Shown: positions 26,712 to 35,817 of the stretch, in pieces
Position numbering within the stretch: the first letter of the stretch is position 1
Layout of the letters: each line of letters opens with the position of its first letter
NCBI RefSeq assembly: GCF_040712085.1
Contig: NZ_JBFCVK010000003.1
Location: forward strand, 124,001 to 188,000
Length of the DNA: 64,000 bases
DNA from: Aquibaculum sediminis
Lineage (GTDB): Bacteria > Pseudomonadota > Alphaproteobacteria > Kiloniellales > DSM-21159
Direction: 5' to 3'
Notes under the pieces: generated by a model
What the model was told of the DNA's origin: nothing
Databases searched by the model: none
What the model saw: the letters and a program-made list of their open reading frames with translations, nothing else
Translations under genes and position numbers: made by a program

Positions 26712-26804
26712 TTCCTGGGGGTGTCCTCGCATGGTGAGGGCTGAGAGACCGCGGTGCGCGCGGAAACCCTTAGAACCTGATCCGGGTCATGCCGGCGCAG
26801 GGAA
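26712..26804 (+). promoter_or_regulatory. TPP (THI-box) riboswitch
   Basis: The element has all the hallmark parts of a thiamine pyrophosphate aptamer: P1 closed by TTCC (26712-26715) and GGAA (26801-26804), the conserved GGCTGAGA core (26739-26746), and ACCCTTAGAACCTGATC followed by GGGTCATGCCGGCGCAGGGAA. When bound to TPP it should lower expression of the downstream ThiY-like gene, so this gene is part of thiamine supply. Confidence 0.95.
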
Positions 26805-26839
26805 TGGAACGGGCACGCGGAACCGCTCTGGTCCGCCGT

Positions 26840-26871
26840 CTCCCTCTTCCCCTGACAACGGCGAAGAGGAG
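26840..26871 (+). promoter_or_regulatory. Ribosome-site-masking hairpin (riboswitch expression platform)
   Basis: CTCCCTCTTC (26840-26849) can pair with GAAGAGGAG (26863-26871), which contains the AGGAG ribosome site of the gene starting at 26878, with one bulge. This suggests control of translation initiation rather than termination. A competing stem CGCCGT/ACGGCG covers the same region. Confidence 0.45.
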
Positions 26872-26877
26872 ATTGCA

Positions 26878-27837
26878 ATGCATATCACAGCCAACAGCTT
26901 TTGCCGGGGACTGATCGCGCTTGCCGCCACAGTCCTACTGAGTGGCGCGCCGGCGCGCGCCGAACCCCTGACGGTGCTGCTCGACTGGTTCGTCAATCCG
27001 GACCACGCCCCGCTGATCGTGGCCCAGGACCGGGGCTTTTTCGCCGAGGTCGGCCTGGAGGTCGAGCTGATCGAGCCGGCCGATCCCAACGACCCGCCCA
27101 AGCTCGTCGCGGCGGGCCAGGCGCCCCTGGCGGTCACCTATCAGCCTATGCTCCATCTGCAGGCAGAGGCGGGGCTGCCGCTGTCGCGCATCGCCACCCT
27201 GATCGCCACGCCGCTCAACAGCCTGGTGAGCCTGGCCGACGGGCCGGTACAGGCCATGTCCGACCTGAAGGGGCGGCGGGTCGGCTACTCCATCGGCGGC
27301 ATGCAGGAGACCCTGCTGCGTCGCATGCTGGAGAACAGCGGGCTCGAACTGGACGATGTGGAGCTGATCAACGTCAACTTCGCGCTCTCCCCGGCTCTGC
27401 TTACCGGGCGGGTCGATGCGGTGATCGGCGCCTTCCGCAACTTCGAGCTCAATCAGCTCGAACTGGAAGGCCAGGCCGGGCGCGCCTTCTATCCCGAGGA
27501 GGAGGGGGTGCCGGCCTACGACGAACTGATCATCGTCGCCAATAGCAACGCGCTCGACGACCCGCGTCTGCCGGCCTTCCTCGAGGCCCTGGAGCGCGGG
27601 GTGCAGTACCTGATCAATCACCCGGAGGAGAGCTGGGAGATTTTCGTAGCCTACGACGAAGGCCTGGACGACGACCTCAATCGCCGGGCCTGGTGGGACA
27701 CCCTGCCCCGCTTTGCCCTGCGGCCCGGCGCGGCCGACATAGGCCGCTACGAGCGCTTCGCCCGCTTCCTGGAGGAAAGCGGGGTGGTCGAAGCCCTGCC
27801 GCCGGTGACCGACTACGTCACCGAACTGGACCGCTAG
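26878..27837 (+). CDS. thiY: ThiY-like thiamine-precursor ABC substrate-binding protein
   Basis: A 319-residue periplasmic binding protein of the NMT1/THI5-like family, which captures formylaminopyrimidine- or hydroxymethylpyrimidine-type precursors. A signal peptide ends near residue 24 (APARA). The family features LLDWFVNPDHAPLIVAQDRG and VTYQPMLHLQAE are clear. It is directly under a TPP riboswitch. Unusually, no ThiX permease or ThiZ ATPase gene follows: the next gene is convergent, with a terminator in between. Its transporter partners must be elsewhere, or it pairs with another importer. Confidence 0.88.
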   Translation: MHITANSFCRGLIALAATVLLSGAPARAEPLTVLLDWFVNPDHAPLIVAQDRGFFAEVGLEVELIEPADPNDPPKLVAAGQAPLAVTYQPMLHLQAEAGLPLSRIATLIATPLNSLVSLADGPVQAMSDLKGRRVGYSIGGMQETLLRRMLENSGLELDDVELINVNFALSPALLTGRVDAVIGAFRNFELNQLELEGQAGRAFYPEEEGVPAYDELIIVANSNALDDPRLPAFLEALERGVQYLINHPEESWEIFVAYDEGLDDDLNRRAWWDTLPRFALRPGAADIGRYERFARFLEESGVVEALPPVTDYVTELDR

Positions 27838-27851
27838 GTTCGGGAAGCCCG

Positions 27852-27878
27852 GACGAGCCCTGCCGCGCAGGGCTCGTC
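27852..27878. terminator. Hairpin between thiY-like and soxG genes
   Basis: GACGAGCCCTG (27852-27862) and CAGGGCTCGTC (27868-27878) form a perfect 11-base stem with a five-base loop, 14 bases after the thiY-like stop and touching the convergent soxG stop. It can serve both directions; no T tract. Confidence 0.65.
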
Positions 27879-28494
27879 AGGCGCTCAGCACTGAGACACC
27901 GTACTCCCGGCCGGCATCGCTGAGCCAGCGCCAGGCATAGTCGGCAAAAGAGCGGCGGACATGGATCCGGAAGCGCGGGCTCTCGTTCAGCTTCTGGAGG
28001 GTCATGGGCGCCTTTGACAGCAGCGACCGGGCACAGCGGCCGGCCGGGAAGCTGCGTGGATGCAGGTCCAGCGGGCAGGCCTTGGCCAGAAGGTCGGCTG
28101 CATGCGCTCCCGAAATCTCGAGCGCAAACCAGTTGTCGCTGGTGTCCACGGCCGACGCGAACTGGCCGGCCAGCGGGTCCTCCAGGGCGGCAAGCAGCGA
28201 CTCGGCATCACTGTCGCCATCGCAGAGCCACCACTCGTCGGGCCCGAGGCAGAGCAACTGCCGTCCCTCCGCCTCGCCGGAGACCGCACCAACCTCCTGC
28301 GGCAGCTTCAGGCCACTGGCCTGCTCCACCGCAGCGGCGAAAGCGCCTTCCCCGCCAGAGCCGCGCAGGGTGATCACCGTCCGGAAGGGACGCTCGGCCA
28401 GCGCCACACCATCATCGGCCGCGAGCTCCGCGCGGGCGTGGGTGGCCAGACCCAGGTGGGCCAGGGGGCTCTGGCGCAGGAAGTCTTCAACCAT
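27877..28494 (-). CDS. soxG: Sarcosine oxidase subunit gamma
   Basis: A 205-residue subunit of the heterotetrameric sarcosine oxidase. Family features include SPLAHLGLATHAR near the N-terminus, a LCLGPDEWWL segment near residue 85 and a C-terminal SFADYAWRWL. The ATG at 28494 lies inside the last codons of soxA (eight-base overlap), so translation is coupled. Last gene of soxBDAG. Confidence 0.9.
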   Translation of the reverse strand: MVEDFLRQSPLAHLGLATHARAELAADDGVALAERPFRTVITLRGSGGEGAFAAAVEQASGLKLPQEVGAVSGEAEGRQLLCLGPDEWWLCDGDSDAESLLAALEDPLAGQFASAVDTSDNWFALEISGAHAADLLAKACPLDLHPRSFPAGRCARSLLSKAPMTLQKLNESPRFRIHVRRSFADYAWRWLSDAGREYGVSVLSA

Positions 28495-31400
28495 GGAGGC
28501 GCTCTCCCGCCTTATCGAAAAACACCGGTTCGGTGATAGTGCAGGCGACGGTCCGGTCGGCCAGCGGTGCATAGAGCCGCTGGCCCATGCGCGCCTGCCC
28601 GCCCTTCACCAGCGCCAGCGCGATGGCCTTGCCGCAGTTGGGGCTCCAGTAGCTGGAGGTGACGTGGCCGACCATGGGCACCGGCGGTCGGGCGGCGCCG
28701 TTGCTCTCCACCAGCTGCGCCCCTTCGGGCAGGACCTCGCGCCCGTCCTCGGTCATCAGCCCCACGAGCTGCTTGCGGTCGGGCTTCTGCATATCGGGTC
28801 GGAACAGCGAGCGACGGCCCAGGAAATCCGGTTTCTTCTTGGAGACGATCCAGTTCATGCCCAGGTCCAGCGGCGTCACCGACCCGTCTGTCTCCTGGCC
28901 GACGATGATGAAGCCCTTCTCCGCGCGCAGCACATGCATGGCCTCGGTGCCATAGGGCGTGATGGCGTACTTGGCGCCGGCGCGGATCAGGGTCTCCCAG
29001 ACCGCCAGGCCGTAGCGGGCCGGGACGTTGATCTCGAAGGACATCTCGCCGGTAAAGGAAATGCGGAAGACCCGCGCCTTCACGCCGGCCACGCGGCCTT
29101 CGGCGAAGCTCATGTGCGGGAAGGTCTCCGAATCGAGCTTAAGGTCGCTCACCTCGCCCAGCAGCGCCTTCGCCTTGGGACCGGAGATGGTCATGGTCGC
29201 CCACTGCTCCGTGACGGAGGTGAGATAGACCTTCATCTCCGGCCATTCGGTCTGCAGCCACTCCTCCAGCCAATCGAGGACGTTGGCCGCCCCGCCGGTG
29301 GTCGTGGTCATCAGGAAGCGGTCCTCGGCCAGGCGCGAGGTCACGCCGTCATCTAAGACCATGCCGTCTTCCTTGAGCATCAGCCCATAGCGGCAACGTC
29401 CCACCTTCAGGGTGGAGAACATGTTGGTGTAGACCAGATCCAGGAAGCGCGCCGCGTCGGGCCCGCACACCTCGATCTTGCCCAGAGTGGTGGCGTCCAG
29501 GATGCCCAGGGAGTCGCGGGTGGCCTTCACCTCCCGGGCCACGGCGGCGTGCAGGTCCTCGCCCGGGCGCGGATAGTACCAGGCACGCTTCCACTGCCCT
29601 ACGTCCTCGAAGGCCGCGCCCTGGGCCTGGTGCCAGCCGTGCATCGGCGTGGTGCGCTCGGGATCGAGCAGGCCATCCACGTCGCGCCCGGCAAAGGCCC
29701 CGAAGGTCACCGCCGTGTAGGGCGGGCGGAAGGTGGTCACGCCCACCTCCGGCACCGGCTTGCCCAGATGCTCCGCCACGATGCCGATGGCGTTGACGTT
29801 CGAGGTCTTGCCCTGGTCGGTGGCCATGCCGGTGGTGGTGTAGCGCTTGACGTGCTCGATGGAGCGATAGCCTTCGCGCAGGGCCAGCAGCAGGTCGGAA
29901 GCCGCCACGTCATGCTGCTGATCGACGAAATGCTTGCCGCCCTGGCCCACCGGCTGGGTCGAGGGCACGAGGTAGATTTCACGCAAGGGAAGGAAATCGC
30001 CCTCCCCGCCCGCATGCGGCGCCGGTCTCTCGCTGCCGCTGCCAGCAAAGCCGGCGGCTTCAGCTGCCTGCAGGCCCGCGGCATGGGCCTCACGCAGGGC
30101 CTCGCCCAGCGCGAAGGTGCCGTTTGCCCCGCCGACGACCGCCTGGTTGCGCTGCATGGAGCGAGCCGGCCGGAAGCAGGCGCGCTGCTCGTCCCACTCC
30201 AGGCTGCCCTTCGACTGGCAGAAGAGGTGGACTGTGGGGTTCCATCCGCCGGACACGGCGAGCAGGTCGCATTCGATCGGTTCTCCGCCGCCGAAAACCC
30301 GGCCGCCGTCCCCGTCCATCGGCGCGACGAAGGCCTTGCGCAGGCGCAGGTGCCCCTGGGTGCCGGTCACGGCGTAGCCGCTGCGAATCGGGATACCTTC
30401 GTCGCGCGCCTGGGCGCTCAAGGGGCCTTTGGCTGCCAGGCGCAGGTCGATGACCGCGGCCAGGTCCACGCCTGCGTTCTTGAGATCCAGGGCCGCGCGA
30501 TAGCCGCTGTCGTTGTTGGTGAGCACCAGGGCGCGCCCACCGGGCTTCACGCCCCAGCGGCGCAGATAGGCCGAAGCCGCGGAGGCCAGCATGATCCCCG
30601 GGCGGTCGTTGTCGCGGAAGACCGGCGGGCGCTCGATCGCGCCACTGGCCAGCACCACCTGCGCCGCACGCACCTTCCACATGCGCTGGCGCGGCAGATG
30701 CTGCGGGCGGGAATAGGGCGCGTAGTGGTCGGTGACCTTCTCCAGGACACCCAGGAAATTATGATCGTAATAGGCAAAGCAGGTGCTGCGGGTCAGCACC
30801 CGCACTTCCGGCAGCGACTCCAGTTCCGCGCGCGCCGCCTCGACCCATTCCGCTGCCGGCTGGCCGTCGATCTCGCTGTCCGGCGAGGAAAGCAGGTGGC
30901 CACCCAAGGTCGAATCCTGCTCCACCAGCAGAACCCGGGCGCCGCGCCGGCCGGCAGCCAGCGCAGCGGCCAGACCGGCCGGACCCCCGCCCACCACCAG
31001 AAGGTCGCAGTGGGCGTAGGTCTTGTCATAGCGGTCAGGGTCGGGCAGGCGCGGCGCGCGCCCCAGGCCCGCGGCGTGGCGAATCGGCCCCTCGAAGAGC
31101 TTCCAGTTCGGCCACATGAAGGTCTTGTAGTAGAAACCCGAGGGCAGGAAGCGGCTTGCCAGGCTGGCTCCCTCGCTGAGATCGAACTCCAGCGACGGCC
31201 AGCAGTGCTGCGGCATGGCAGTCAGGCCGTCGAACAGCTCCACCTGGGTCGCGCGCTGGTTCGGATCGGTACGCGGGTCCTCACCGAGCTGCACCAGGGC
31301 ATTGGGCTCCTCGGCACCGGCAGAAAAGATGCCGCGCGGCCGGTGATACTTGAAGCTGCGCCCGACGAGGTGCACGCCGTTGGCCAGCAGCGCCGAGGCC

Positions 31401-31507
31401 AGGGTATCGCCAGGATGGCCTTCATAGCTGCGGCCGTCGAAGCTGAAGCGCAGGCTCTTGCTGCGATCGATCACACCGCCTTCCGGCAAACGGAAACTCT
31501 GGGCCAT
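28487..31507 (-). CDS. soxA: Sarcosine oxidase subunit alpha
   Basis: The 1006-residue subunit that binds NAD and tetrahydrofolate. In order it has an N-terminal ferredoxin-like segment (RFSFDGRSYEGHPGDTLASA near residue 23), a dinucleotide fold with VVGGGPAGLAAALAAGRRG (near 170), and a C-terminal aminomethyltransferase/GCV_T region from about 610 (LGKIEVCGPDAARFLDL). The complex oxidises sarcosine to glycine, passing the methyl group to folate as 5,10-methylene-THF and making hydrogen peroxide. Full length for the family. Confidence 0.96.
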   Translation of the reverse strand: MAQSFRLPEGGVIDRSKSLRFSFDGRSYEGHPGDTLASALLANGVHLVGRSFKYHRPRGIFSAGAEEPNALVQLGEDPRTDPNQRATQVELFDGLTAMPQHCWPSLEFDLSEGASLASRFLPSGFYYKTFMWPNWKLFEGPIRHAAGLGRAPRLPDPDRYDKTYAHCDLLVVGGGPAGLAAALAAGRRGARVLLVEQDSTLGGHLLSSPDSEIDGQPAAEWVEAARAELESLPEVRVLTRSTCFAYYDHNFLGVLEKVTDHYAPYSRPQHLPRQRMWKVRAAQVVLASGAIERPPVFRDNDRPGIMLASAASAYLRRWGVKPGGRALVLTNNDSGYRAALDLKNAGVDLAAVIDLRLAAKGPLSAQARDEGIPIRSGYAVTGTQGHLRLRKAFVAPMDGDGGRVFGGGEPIECDLLAVSGGWNPTVHLFCQSKGSLEWDEQRACFRPARSMQRNQAVVGGANGTFALGEALREAHAAGLQAAEAAGFAGSGSERPAPHAGGEGDFLPLREIYLVPSTQPVGQGGKHFVDQQHDVAASDLLLALREGYRSIEHVKRYTTTGMATDQGKTSNVNAIGIVAEHLGKPVPEVGVTTFRPPYTAVTFGAFAGRDVDGLLDPERTTPMHGWHQAQGAAFEDVGQWKRAWYYPRPGEDLHAAVAREVKATRDSLGILDATTLGKIEVCGPDAARFLDLVYTNMFSTLKVGRCRYGLMLKEDGMVLDDGVTSRLAEDRFLMTTTTGGAANVLDWLEEWLQTEWPEMKVYLTSVTEQWATMTISGPKAKALLGEVSDLKLDSETFPHMSFAEGRVAGVKARVFRISFTGEMSFEINVPARYGLAVWETLIRAGAKYAITPYGTEAMHVLRAEKGFIIVGQETDGSVTPLDLGMNWIVSKKKPDFLGRRSLFRPDMQKPDRKQLVGLMTEDGREVLPEGAQLVESNGAARPPVPMVGHVTSSYWSPNCGKAIALALVKGGQARMGQRLYAPLADRTVACTITEPVFFDKAGERLHG

Positions 31508-31586
31508 CGCACACTGGGTCCTTGAACTTTAGGTGGGCCTCGATGGGGCCAATTGACGGGGCAAGGCGCGCTTCGAAGCCGACCTG

Positions 31587-31880
31587 TTAAGGGTAGCGCC
31601 GCTCCGGCAACTCCGGCGGCTCCACCCCCATGGGATAAACGGTCAGGATTTCGTAGGTGACAGTGTCGCGCGCGACATTGAACCAGCGCCGGCAGCCATG
31701 GGCGTGCATCCAGCGCTCCCGAATCAGGCCCTTGGGGTTGTCGCGCAGGAAGACATAGTCGGCCCACTCGGCATCGCTGAGCGCAGCCGGATCGAGGGGG
31801 CGGGCGATGTGGGCCTCACCGCCATAGGAGAATTCGGTCTCGCTCCGGGGGCCGCAGTGGGGGCAGTCGATCAGCAGCAT
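31587..31880 (-). CDS. soxD: Sarcosine oxidase subunit delta
   Basis: A 97-residue zinc-binding subunit. The expected ligands are visible: CPHC at residues 6-9 (DCPHCGPRSE) and a His/Cys pair in HAHGCRRWF near residue 60. The ATG at 31880 is preferred for its GAGGA ribosome site; a start at 31901 would overlap soxB. It sits between soxB (10-base gap) and soxA (79-base gap). Confidence 0.92.
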   Translation of the reverse strand: MLLIDCPHCGPRSETEFSYGGEAHIARPLDPAALSDAEWADYVFLRDNPKGLIRERWMHAHGCRRWFNVARDTVTYEILTVYPMGVEPPELPERRYP

Positions 31881-31890
31881 GGGTGCTTCC

Positions 31891-33144
31891 TCAATGCGCA
31901 ACGGCCGCGGCGCCGTGCTCGTCGATCAGATAGCCGGTGCGATAGCGGTCGAGTGTGAAGGGGGCGTTGAGGGGATGCGGCTCGTTGCGCGCCACCGTGT
32001 GCGCGAAGGCCCAGCCCGAACCGGGTGTGGCCTTGAAGCCGCCGGTGCCCCAGCCGCAGTTGATGTAGATCCCCTCCACCGGGGTCTTGGAAATGATCGG
32101 GCTGGCATCGGGGCAGACGTCCACGATGCCGCCCCACTGCCGCATCATGCGCATGCGCCGGAAGATCGGGAACATCTCGCAGATGGCGGCCACGGTCTCC
32201 TCGGTGACCGGCTGGCTGCCGCGCTGGCCGTAGCCCACGTACTTGTCGACCCCGGCACCGATGACCAGCTCGCCCTTGTCGGACTGGCTGATGTAGGCGT
32301 GGACCGCGCCGGACATGACCACGCAGTTGATGGCCGGCTTCACCGGCTCGCTCACCAGGGCCTGCAGCGGCACCGACTGCACCGGCAGGCGGAAGCCCGC
32401 CATCTCCGCCAGAACGGAGGAATGTCCGGCGACGACGATGCCCAGCTTGCTGGTCTCGATGTAACCGCGCCCGGTCTCCACGCCCTGGACCTTGCCGTCG
32501 GCGACGCGGATGCCGTGGACCGGGCATTCCTGAATGATGTCGACACCCAGGGCATCGGCCGCCCGGGCATAGCCCCAGGCCACGGCGTCATGCCGGGCGG
32601 TGCCGCCACGACGCTGCAGCGAGGCGCCCAGCACCGGGTAGCGCCCGCCGGCGCGCAGATCGATGGCCGGGCAGAAATCCTTGACCTGCTGCGCGTCGAG
32701 CACTTCGCCGTCGATGCCGTTCAGCCGGTTGGCGTTCACGCGGCGCTGGATTTCCCGCAAGTCATGCAGGTTGTGCGCCAGGTTGAGCACGCCGCGCTGG
32801 CTGAACATGACGTTGTAGTTCAGCTCCCGGCTCAGACCTTCCCAGAGCTTCATGGCCTGTTCGTAGAGCGCGGCCGATTCGTCCCAGAGATAATTGGAGC
32901 GCACGATCGTCGTGTTGCGTCCGGTGTTGCCGCCGCCGAGCCAGCCGCGCTCGAGCACTGCGACATTTGTCATGCCGTGCTGCTTGGCGAGGTAATAGGC
33001 CGTGGCCAGGCCGTGGCCGCCGCCGCCGATGATCACCGCGTCGTAGCGCGGCTTCGGGGCAGGAGAACGCCATGCCTCCTGCCAATTCTCATGGCGGCTT
33101 AAGGCATTACGAGCCAGGGAGAAGATCGAATAGCGCTTGTTCAT
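31891..33144 (-). CDS. soxB: Sarcosine oxidase subunit beta
   Basis: The 417-residue flavin subunit in which sarcosine is oxidised. The FAD-binding GGGGHGLATAYYLA lies near residue 40, GGNTGRNTTIVRSNYLWD near 70, and the C-terminal GWGTGGFKATPGSG near 375. The ATG at 33144 fits the family N-terminus (MNKRYSIFSLARNAL). It is the first gene of soxBDAG and is divergent from an AraC/DJ-1 regulator. Adjacent glyA or purU genes, common in other bacteria, are missing. Confidence 0.95.
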   Translation of the reverse strand: MNKRYSIFSLARNALSRHENWQEAWRSPAPKPRYDAVIIGGGGHGLATAYYLAKQHGMTNVAVLERGWLGGGNTGRNTTIVRSNYLWDESAALYEQAMKLWEGLSRELNYNVMFSQRGVLNLAHNLHDLREIQRRVNANRLNGIDGEVLDAQQVKDFCPAIDLRAGGRYPVLGASLQRRGGTARHDAVAWGYARAADALGVDIIQECPVHGIRVADGKVQGVETGRGYIETSKLGIVVAGHSSVLAEMAGFRLPVQSVPLQALVSEPVKPAINCVVMSGAVHAYISQSDKGELVIGAGVDKYVGYGQRGSQPVTEETVAAICEMFPIFRRMRMMRQWGGIVDVCPDASPIISKTPVEGIYINCGWGTGGFKATPGSGWAFAHTVARNEPHPLNAPFTLDRYRTGYLIDEHGAAAVAH

Positions 33145-33373
33145 GCCTGCTGCCGCACCCTCTGACCAGCCTGTTGTCCCGCAACGTCCAATCCCAGTTT
33201 CCGACTGTATGGTGTCAGCGGCAACCCGACGATGCAACGCGGCCTAAAACCACCTCTTCAGGCGCATGGCAGCTCTTCCCCTCCCGCCGACAAGTTTCCA
33301 TTTCGCGACATGCGTGCTTGTGCCACATTTCTCCTCCAGTCGTGTCGGCCAAGAGCCTGTCATAGAGGCATGC

Positions 33374-34369
33374 ATGCTGGGTAATCTTCCCAAGGAGTTT
33401 CCGCAGGTCATCGGCTTCGTGCTGCTGCCGCGTTTTTCGATGATCGCGTTCAGCTCGGCCGTGGAGGCTCTGCGCCAGGCCAATCGGATCAGCGGGCGCG
33501 AACTTTACCGCTGGCCGATCTTCTCGGTGGACGGGCAAGCCGTGGCCGCCTCGAACGGACTCGCCTTCACGCCCGAAGGCGATCTCGACGCCGCCGCCAA
33601 GCTGCAGACCATCGCCCTGTGCGGCGGCCTTGAGATCCAGAAGGCTGCCGACCGTCGGCTGATCTCCTGGCTGCGCCGCATGGACCGTCAGGGCTGCGAC
33701 ATCGGCGGCATCTGCACCGCGCCCTACGTGCTGGCCAAGGCCGGCCTGCTCGACGATGTGGCCTGCACGATCCATTGGGAGAACCTCGCCTCCTTCGTCG
33801 AGGAGTTCCCGGAGCTGGATGTCAGCAACGAGCTCTTCGAGGTCGAGCGCAAACGCTTCACCTGCGCCGGCGGGACGGCACCGCTGGACATGATGCTCAA
33901 CGTCATCACCCAGCAGCACGGCCATGAACTGGCGGCCGCCGTGGCCGAGCAGTTCATGCATGAGCGCATACGCGATCAGCACGATCACCAGCGCATGAGC
34001 CTGCCGGCCCGCCTGGGGGTGCGCCACCCCAAGCTGCTCTCCATCATCGCCACCATGGAGAAGAACCTGGAAGAGCCGCTGTCCCGGGCCCAGCTCGCCC
34101 GCGAGGCCGGGCTGTCCACCCGCCAGCTCGAGCGGCTCTTCCGCAAGTATCTCAATCGCTCGCCCGCGCGCTACTACCTGGAGCTTCGGCTCAACCGGGC
34201 GCGCCTGCTTTTGCTGCAGACCAACCTGTCGGTCATCGACGTGGCCCTGGCCTGCGGCTTCGTGTCCGCCTCGCACTTCTCCAAGTGCTACCGCGATTTC
34301 TTCGGCCGTACCCCGCGCAAGGAGCGCGGTCTGCCCGGCGAAGGCAACGAACTGCGCAAGGTCGGATAG
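33374..34369 (+). CDS. GlxA-family AraC-type regulator (GbdR-like)
   Basis: A 331-residue regulator with an N-terminal DJ-1/PfpI-like domain (about residues 10-190: IGFVLLPRFSMIAFSSAVEA, GICTAPYVLAKAGLL) and a C-terminal AraC helix-turn-helix pair (about 225-320: LAREAGLSTRQLERLFRKYL, VALACGFVSASHFSKCYR). This plan and the divergent placement next to sarcosine oxidase match GbdR/SouR-type activators, which respond to dimethylglycine, glycine betaine or sarcosine. The ATG at 33374 is preferred; upstream frame extension lacks similarity. Activation of soxBDAG is inference. Confidence 0.88.
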   Translation: MLGNLPKEFPQVIGFVLLPRFSMIAFSSAVEALRQANRISGRELYRWPIFSVDGQAVAASNGLAFTPEGDLDAAAKLQTIALCGGLEIQKAADRRLISWLRRMDRQGCDIGGICTAPYVLAKAGLLDDVACTIHWENLASFVEEFPELDVSNELFEVERKRFTCAGGTAPLDMMLNVITQQHGHELAAAVAEQFMHERIRDQHDHQRMSLPARLGVRHPKLLSIIATMEKNLEEPLSRAQLAREAGLSTRQLERLFRKYLNRSPARYYLELRLNRARLLLLQTNLSVIDVALACGFVSASHFSKCYRDFFGRTPRKERGLPGEGNELRKVG

Positions 34370-34431
34370 CCGCCGAGCTGCGGGGGTCGCGCCCTGGGCG
34401 CTGCTCTCTCGACAGCTTCCATTCCCGCTCT

Positions 34432-35817
34432 ATGCTGCAGGCGATGCTGTTCCCTGTCGTGCTGCTGCTCGGACTTACGCTGCTGCCGCCCACCCTCGCC
34501 GCCGAGGCGCAGGAGGAAGAGGCAACGCGCGCTCAGCTTGAACGCCTCGAACAGCAGCTGGAATCCGACCGGCGTGAGGCCGAAGCGCTCACCGAAGCCG
34601 CCGCGGCACTGCGCTCGGAAATCGATGACTTGCGCAGCGCGGCGCGCGCCCTGGCCGAACGCATCCAGACTCTGGAAGCCGCCATGACGCTTGGCGAGCT
34701 GGGCGCGGCCGTCCACCGCGTCGCCCAACTGCGCAGCCGCGAAGCGCTGGACGTCGAGCAGGCACGCCTCGTCGGCAGCCTGGCCGCCCTGCAGCGCCTC
34801 GGCCGCCTGCCGCCGGAAGCGGCGCTGAGCGCGCCCGGCGATCCACTGGATGCGCTGCGGGCGGCGCGCCTGTTGGGCGGCGCTGTGCCGACCCTCGAGC
34901 AGCGCGCCCGGCGCTTCACCGAACTGCATGCCCGCTACGCCAAGGCCCGGGCCCAGGCGCTGGCCGAGCGCCAGCATCTGGAAGAGCAGGCCGTGCAGCT
35001 GGAGCAGGAACGTGCGGAGCTGGCACAGCTGACCGAGCGCCGCCAAGCAGTGCTGGGCGAGACGGCCGAGGCCCGCTCCCAGGCCGAGGCCGCCCTGGAG
35101 GCGCGCCTGGCCGAAGCCGACGATCTGCGCCAACTGCTGGAAGCGCTGGAGGCCGAGGCGGAGCGGGAAAGACAGCAGCGCGCCGCCGAAGCCCGGCGCG
35201 CCGCCGAGGCTGCGGCCCGGGCCCAGGCGCTGCGCGAAGCTGCGGAACGCGAGGCGGAACGCGCGCGCCAGGATGCCTCTCGCCAGGCGGAAGCGGAGGC
35301 GGCTGCCGCAGCCGCCGCCGAGGCACAGGACGATGCCCGTGCGCAGCAGGAGCAGGCAACGGCCGCTCTGCGCGAGGAGCGCCCGGCCGAGGCCCGCTCA
35401 TTCCCCGAGCAGAGCAGCGCGATCCTGCAGATGCCGGCCCAGGGGCGCATCGCCCTGCGCTTCGGCGAGGAGGACCGCGCCCGTGGCGGGAGCCGGACCG
35501 AAGGCCTGGTCATCGAGGCACGTCCCGGGGCACAGGTGGTGGCCCCCTTCGACGGTCGGATTGCCTATGCGGGGCGCTTTCGTCGCTATGGGCTGATCTT
35601 GATCATAGAACACGACGGGCGATATCATTCCCTCCTCGCGGGGCTGGGCCAACTGGCGGCGACCAAGGGTCAATGGGTGCTCGCCGGCGAACCCGTGGGG
35701 TCGATGGCCGACGACGACGAGCGCGAAAGCGAACTCTATCTGGAACTGCGGCGTGGCGGGCAACCAGTGGATCCCCTACCCTGGCTGGCACTGTCCAGCG
35801 ATAAGGCGCGAGGCTGA
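34432..35817 (+). CDS. EnvC-like murein hydrolase activator (M23 peptidase family)
   Basis: A 461-residue exported protein with a signal peptide (cleavage near residue 25), a long coiled coil rich in Ala, Glu and Arg (about 28-320) and a C-terminal LytM/M23 domain (about 340-450). In the M23 domain the usual metal-binding HxxxD and HxH are not evident: the segments read RIALRFGEED and IEHDGRYHSLLAG. It is therefore probably an activator of amidases, like EnvC, not an active endopeptidase. Its stop overlaps the ctpA start (TGATG), so the two are coupled. Confidence 0.85.
   Translation: MLQAMLFPVVLLLGLTLLPPTLAAEAQEEEATRAQLERLEQQLESDRREAEALTEAAAALRSEIDDLRSAARALAERIQTLEAAMTLGELGAAVHRVAQLRSREALDVEQARLVGSLAALQRLGRLPPEAALSAPGDPLDALRAARLLGGAVPTLEQRARRFTELHARYAKARAQALAERQHLEEQAVQLEQERAELAQLTERRQAVLGETAEARSQAEAALEARLAEADDLRQLLEALEAEAERERQQRAAEARRAAEAAARAQALREAAEREAERARQDASRQAEAEAAAAAAAEAQDDARAQQEQATAALREERPAEARSFPEQSSAILQMPAQGRIALRFGEEDRARGGSRTEGLVIEARPGAQVVAPFDGRIAYAGRFRRYGLILIIEHDGRYHSLLAGLGQLAATKGQWVLAGEPVGSMADDDERESELYLELRRGGQPVDPLPWLALSSDKARG

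Larger units (their letters stand above)
26466..26877. other. Divergent intergenic region holding promoter and TPP riboswitch
   Basis: The 412-base gap between atpH (minus) and the ThiY-like gene (plus). It contains a sigma-70-like promoter (26674-26703), a TPP riboswitch (26712-26804) and a hairpin that can mask the ribosome site (26840-26871). The part nearer atpH (26466-26670) should hold the F1 operon promoter, but I could not pin it down. Confidence 0.7.

Noticed and set aside
29549..31525. 658-codon plus-strand frame opposite soxA
   Set aside because: Antisense shadow of a well-defined 1006-residue gene, with no recognisable domain.
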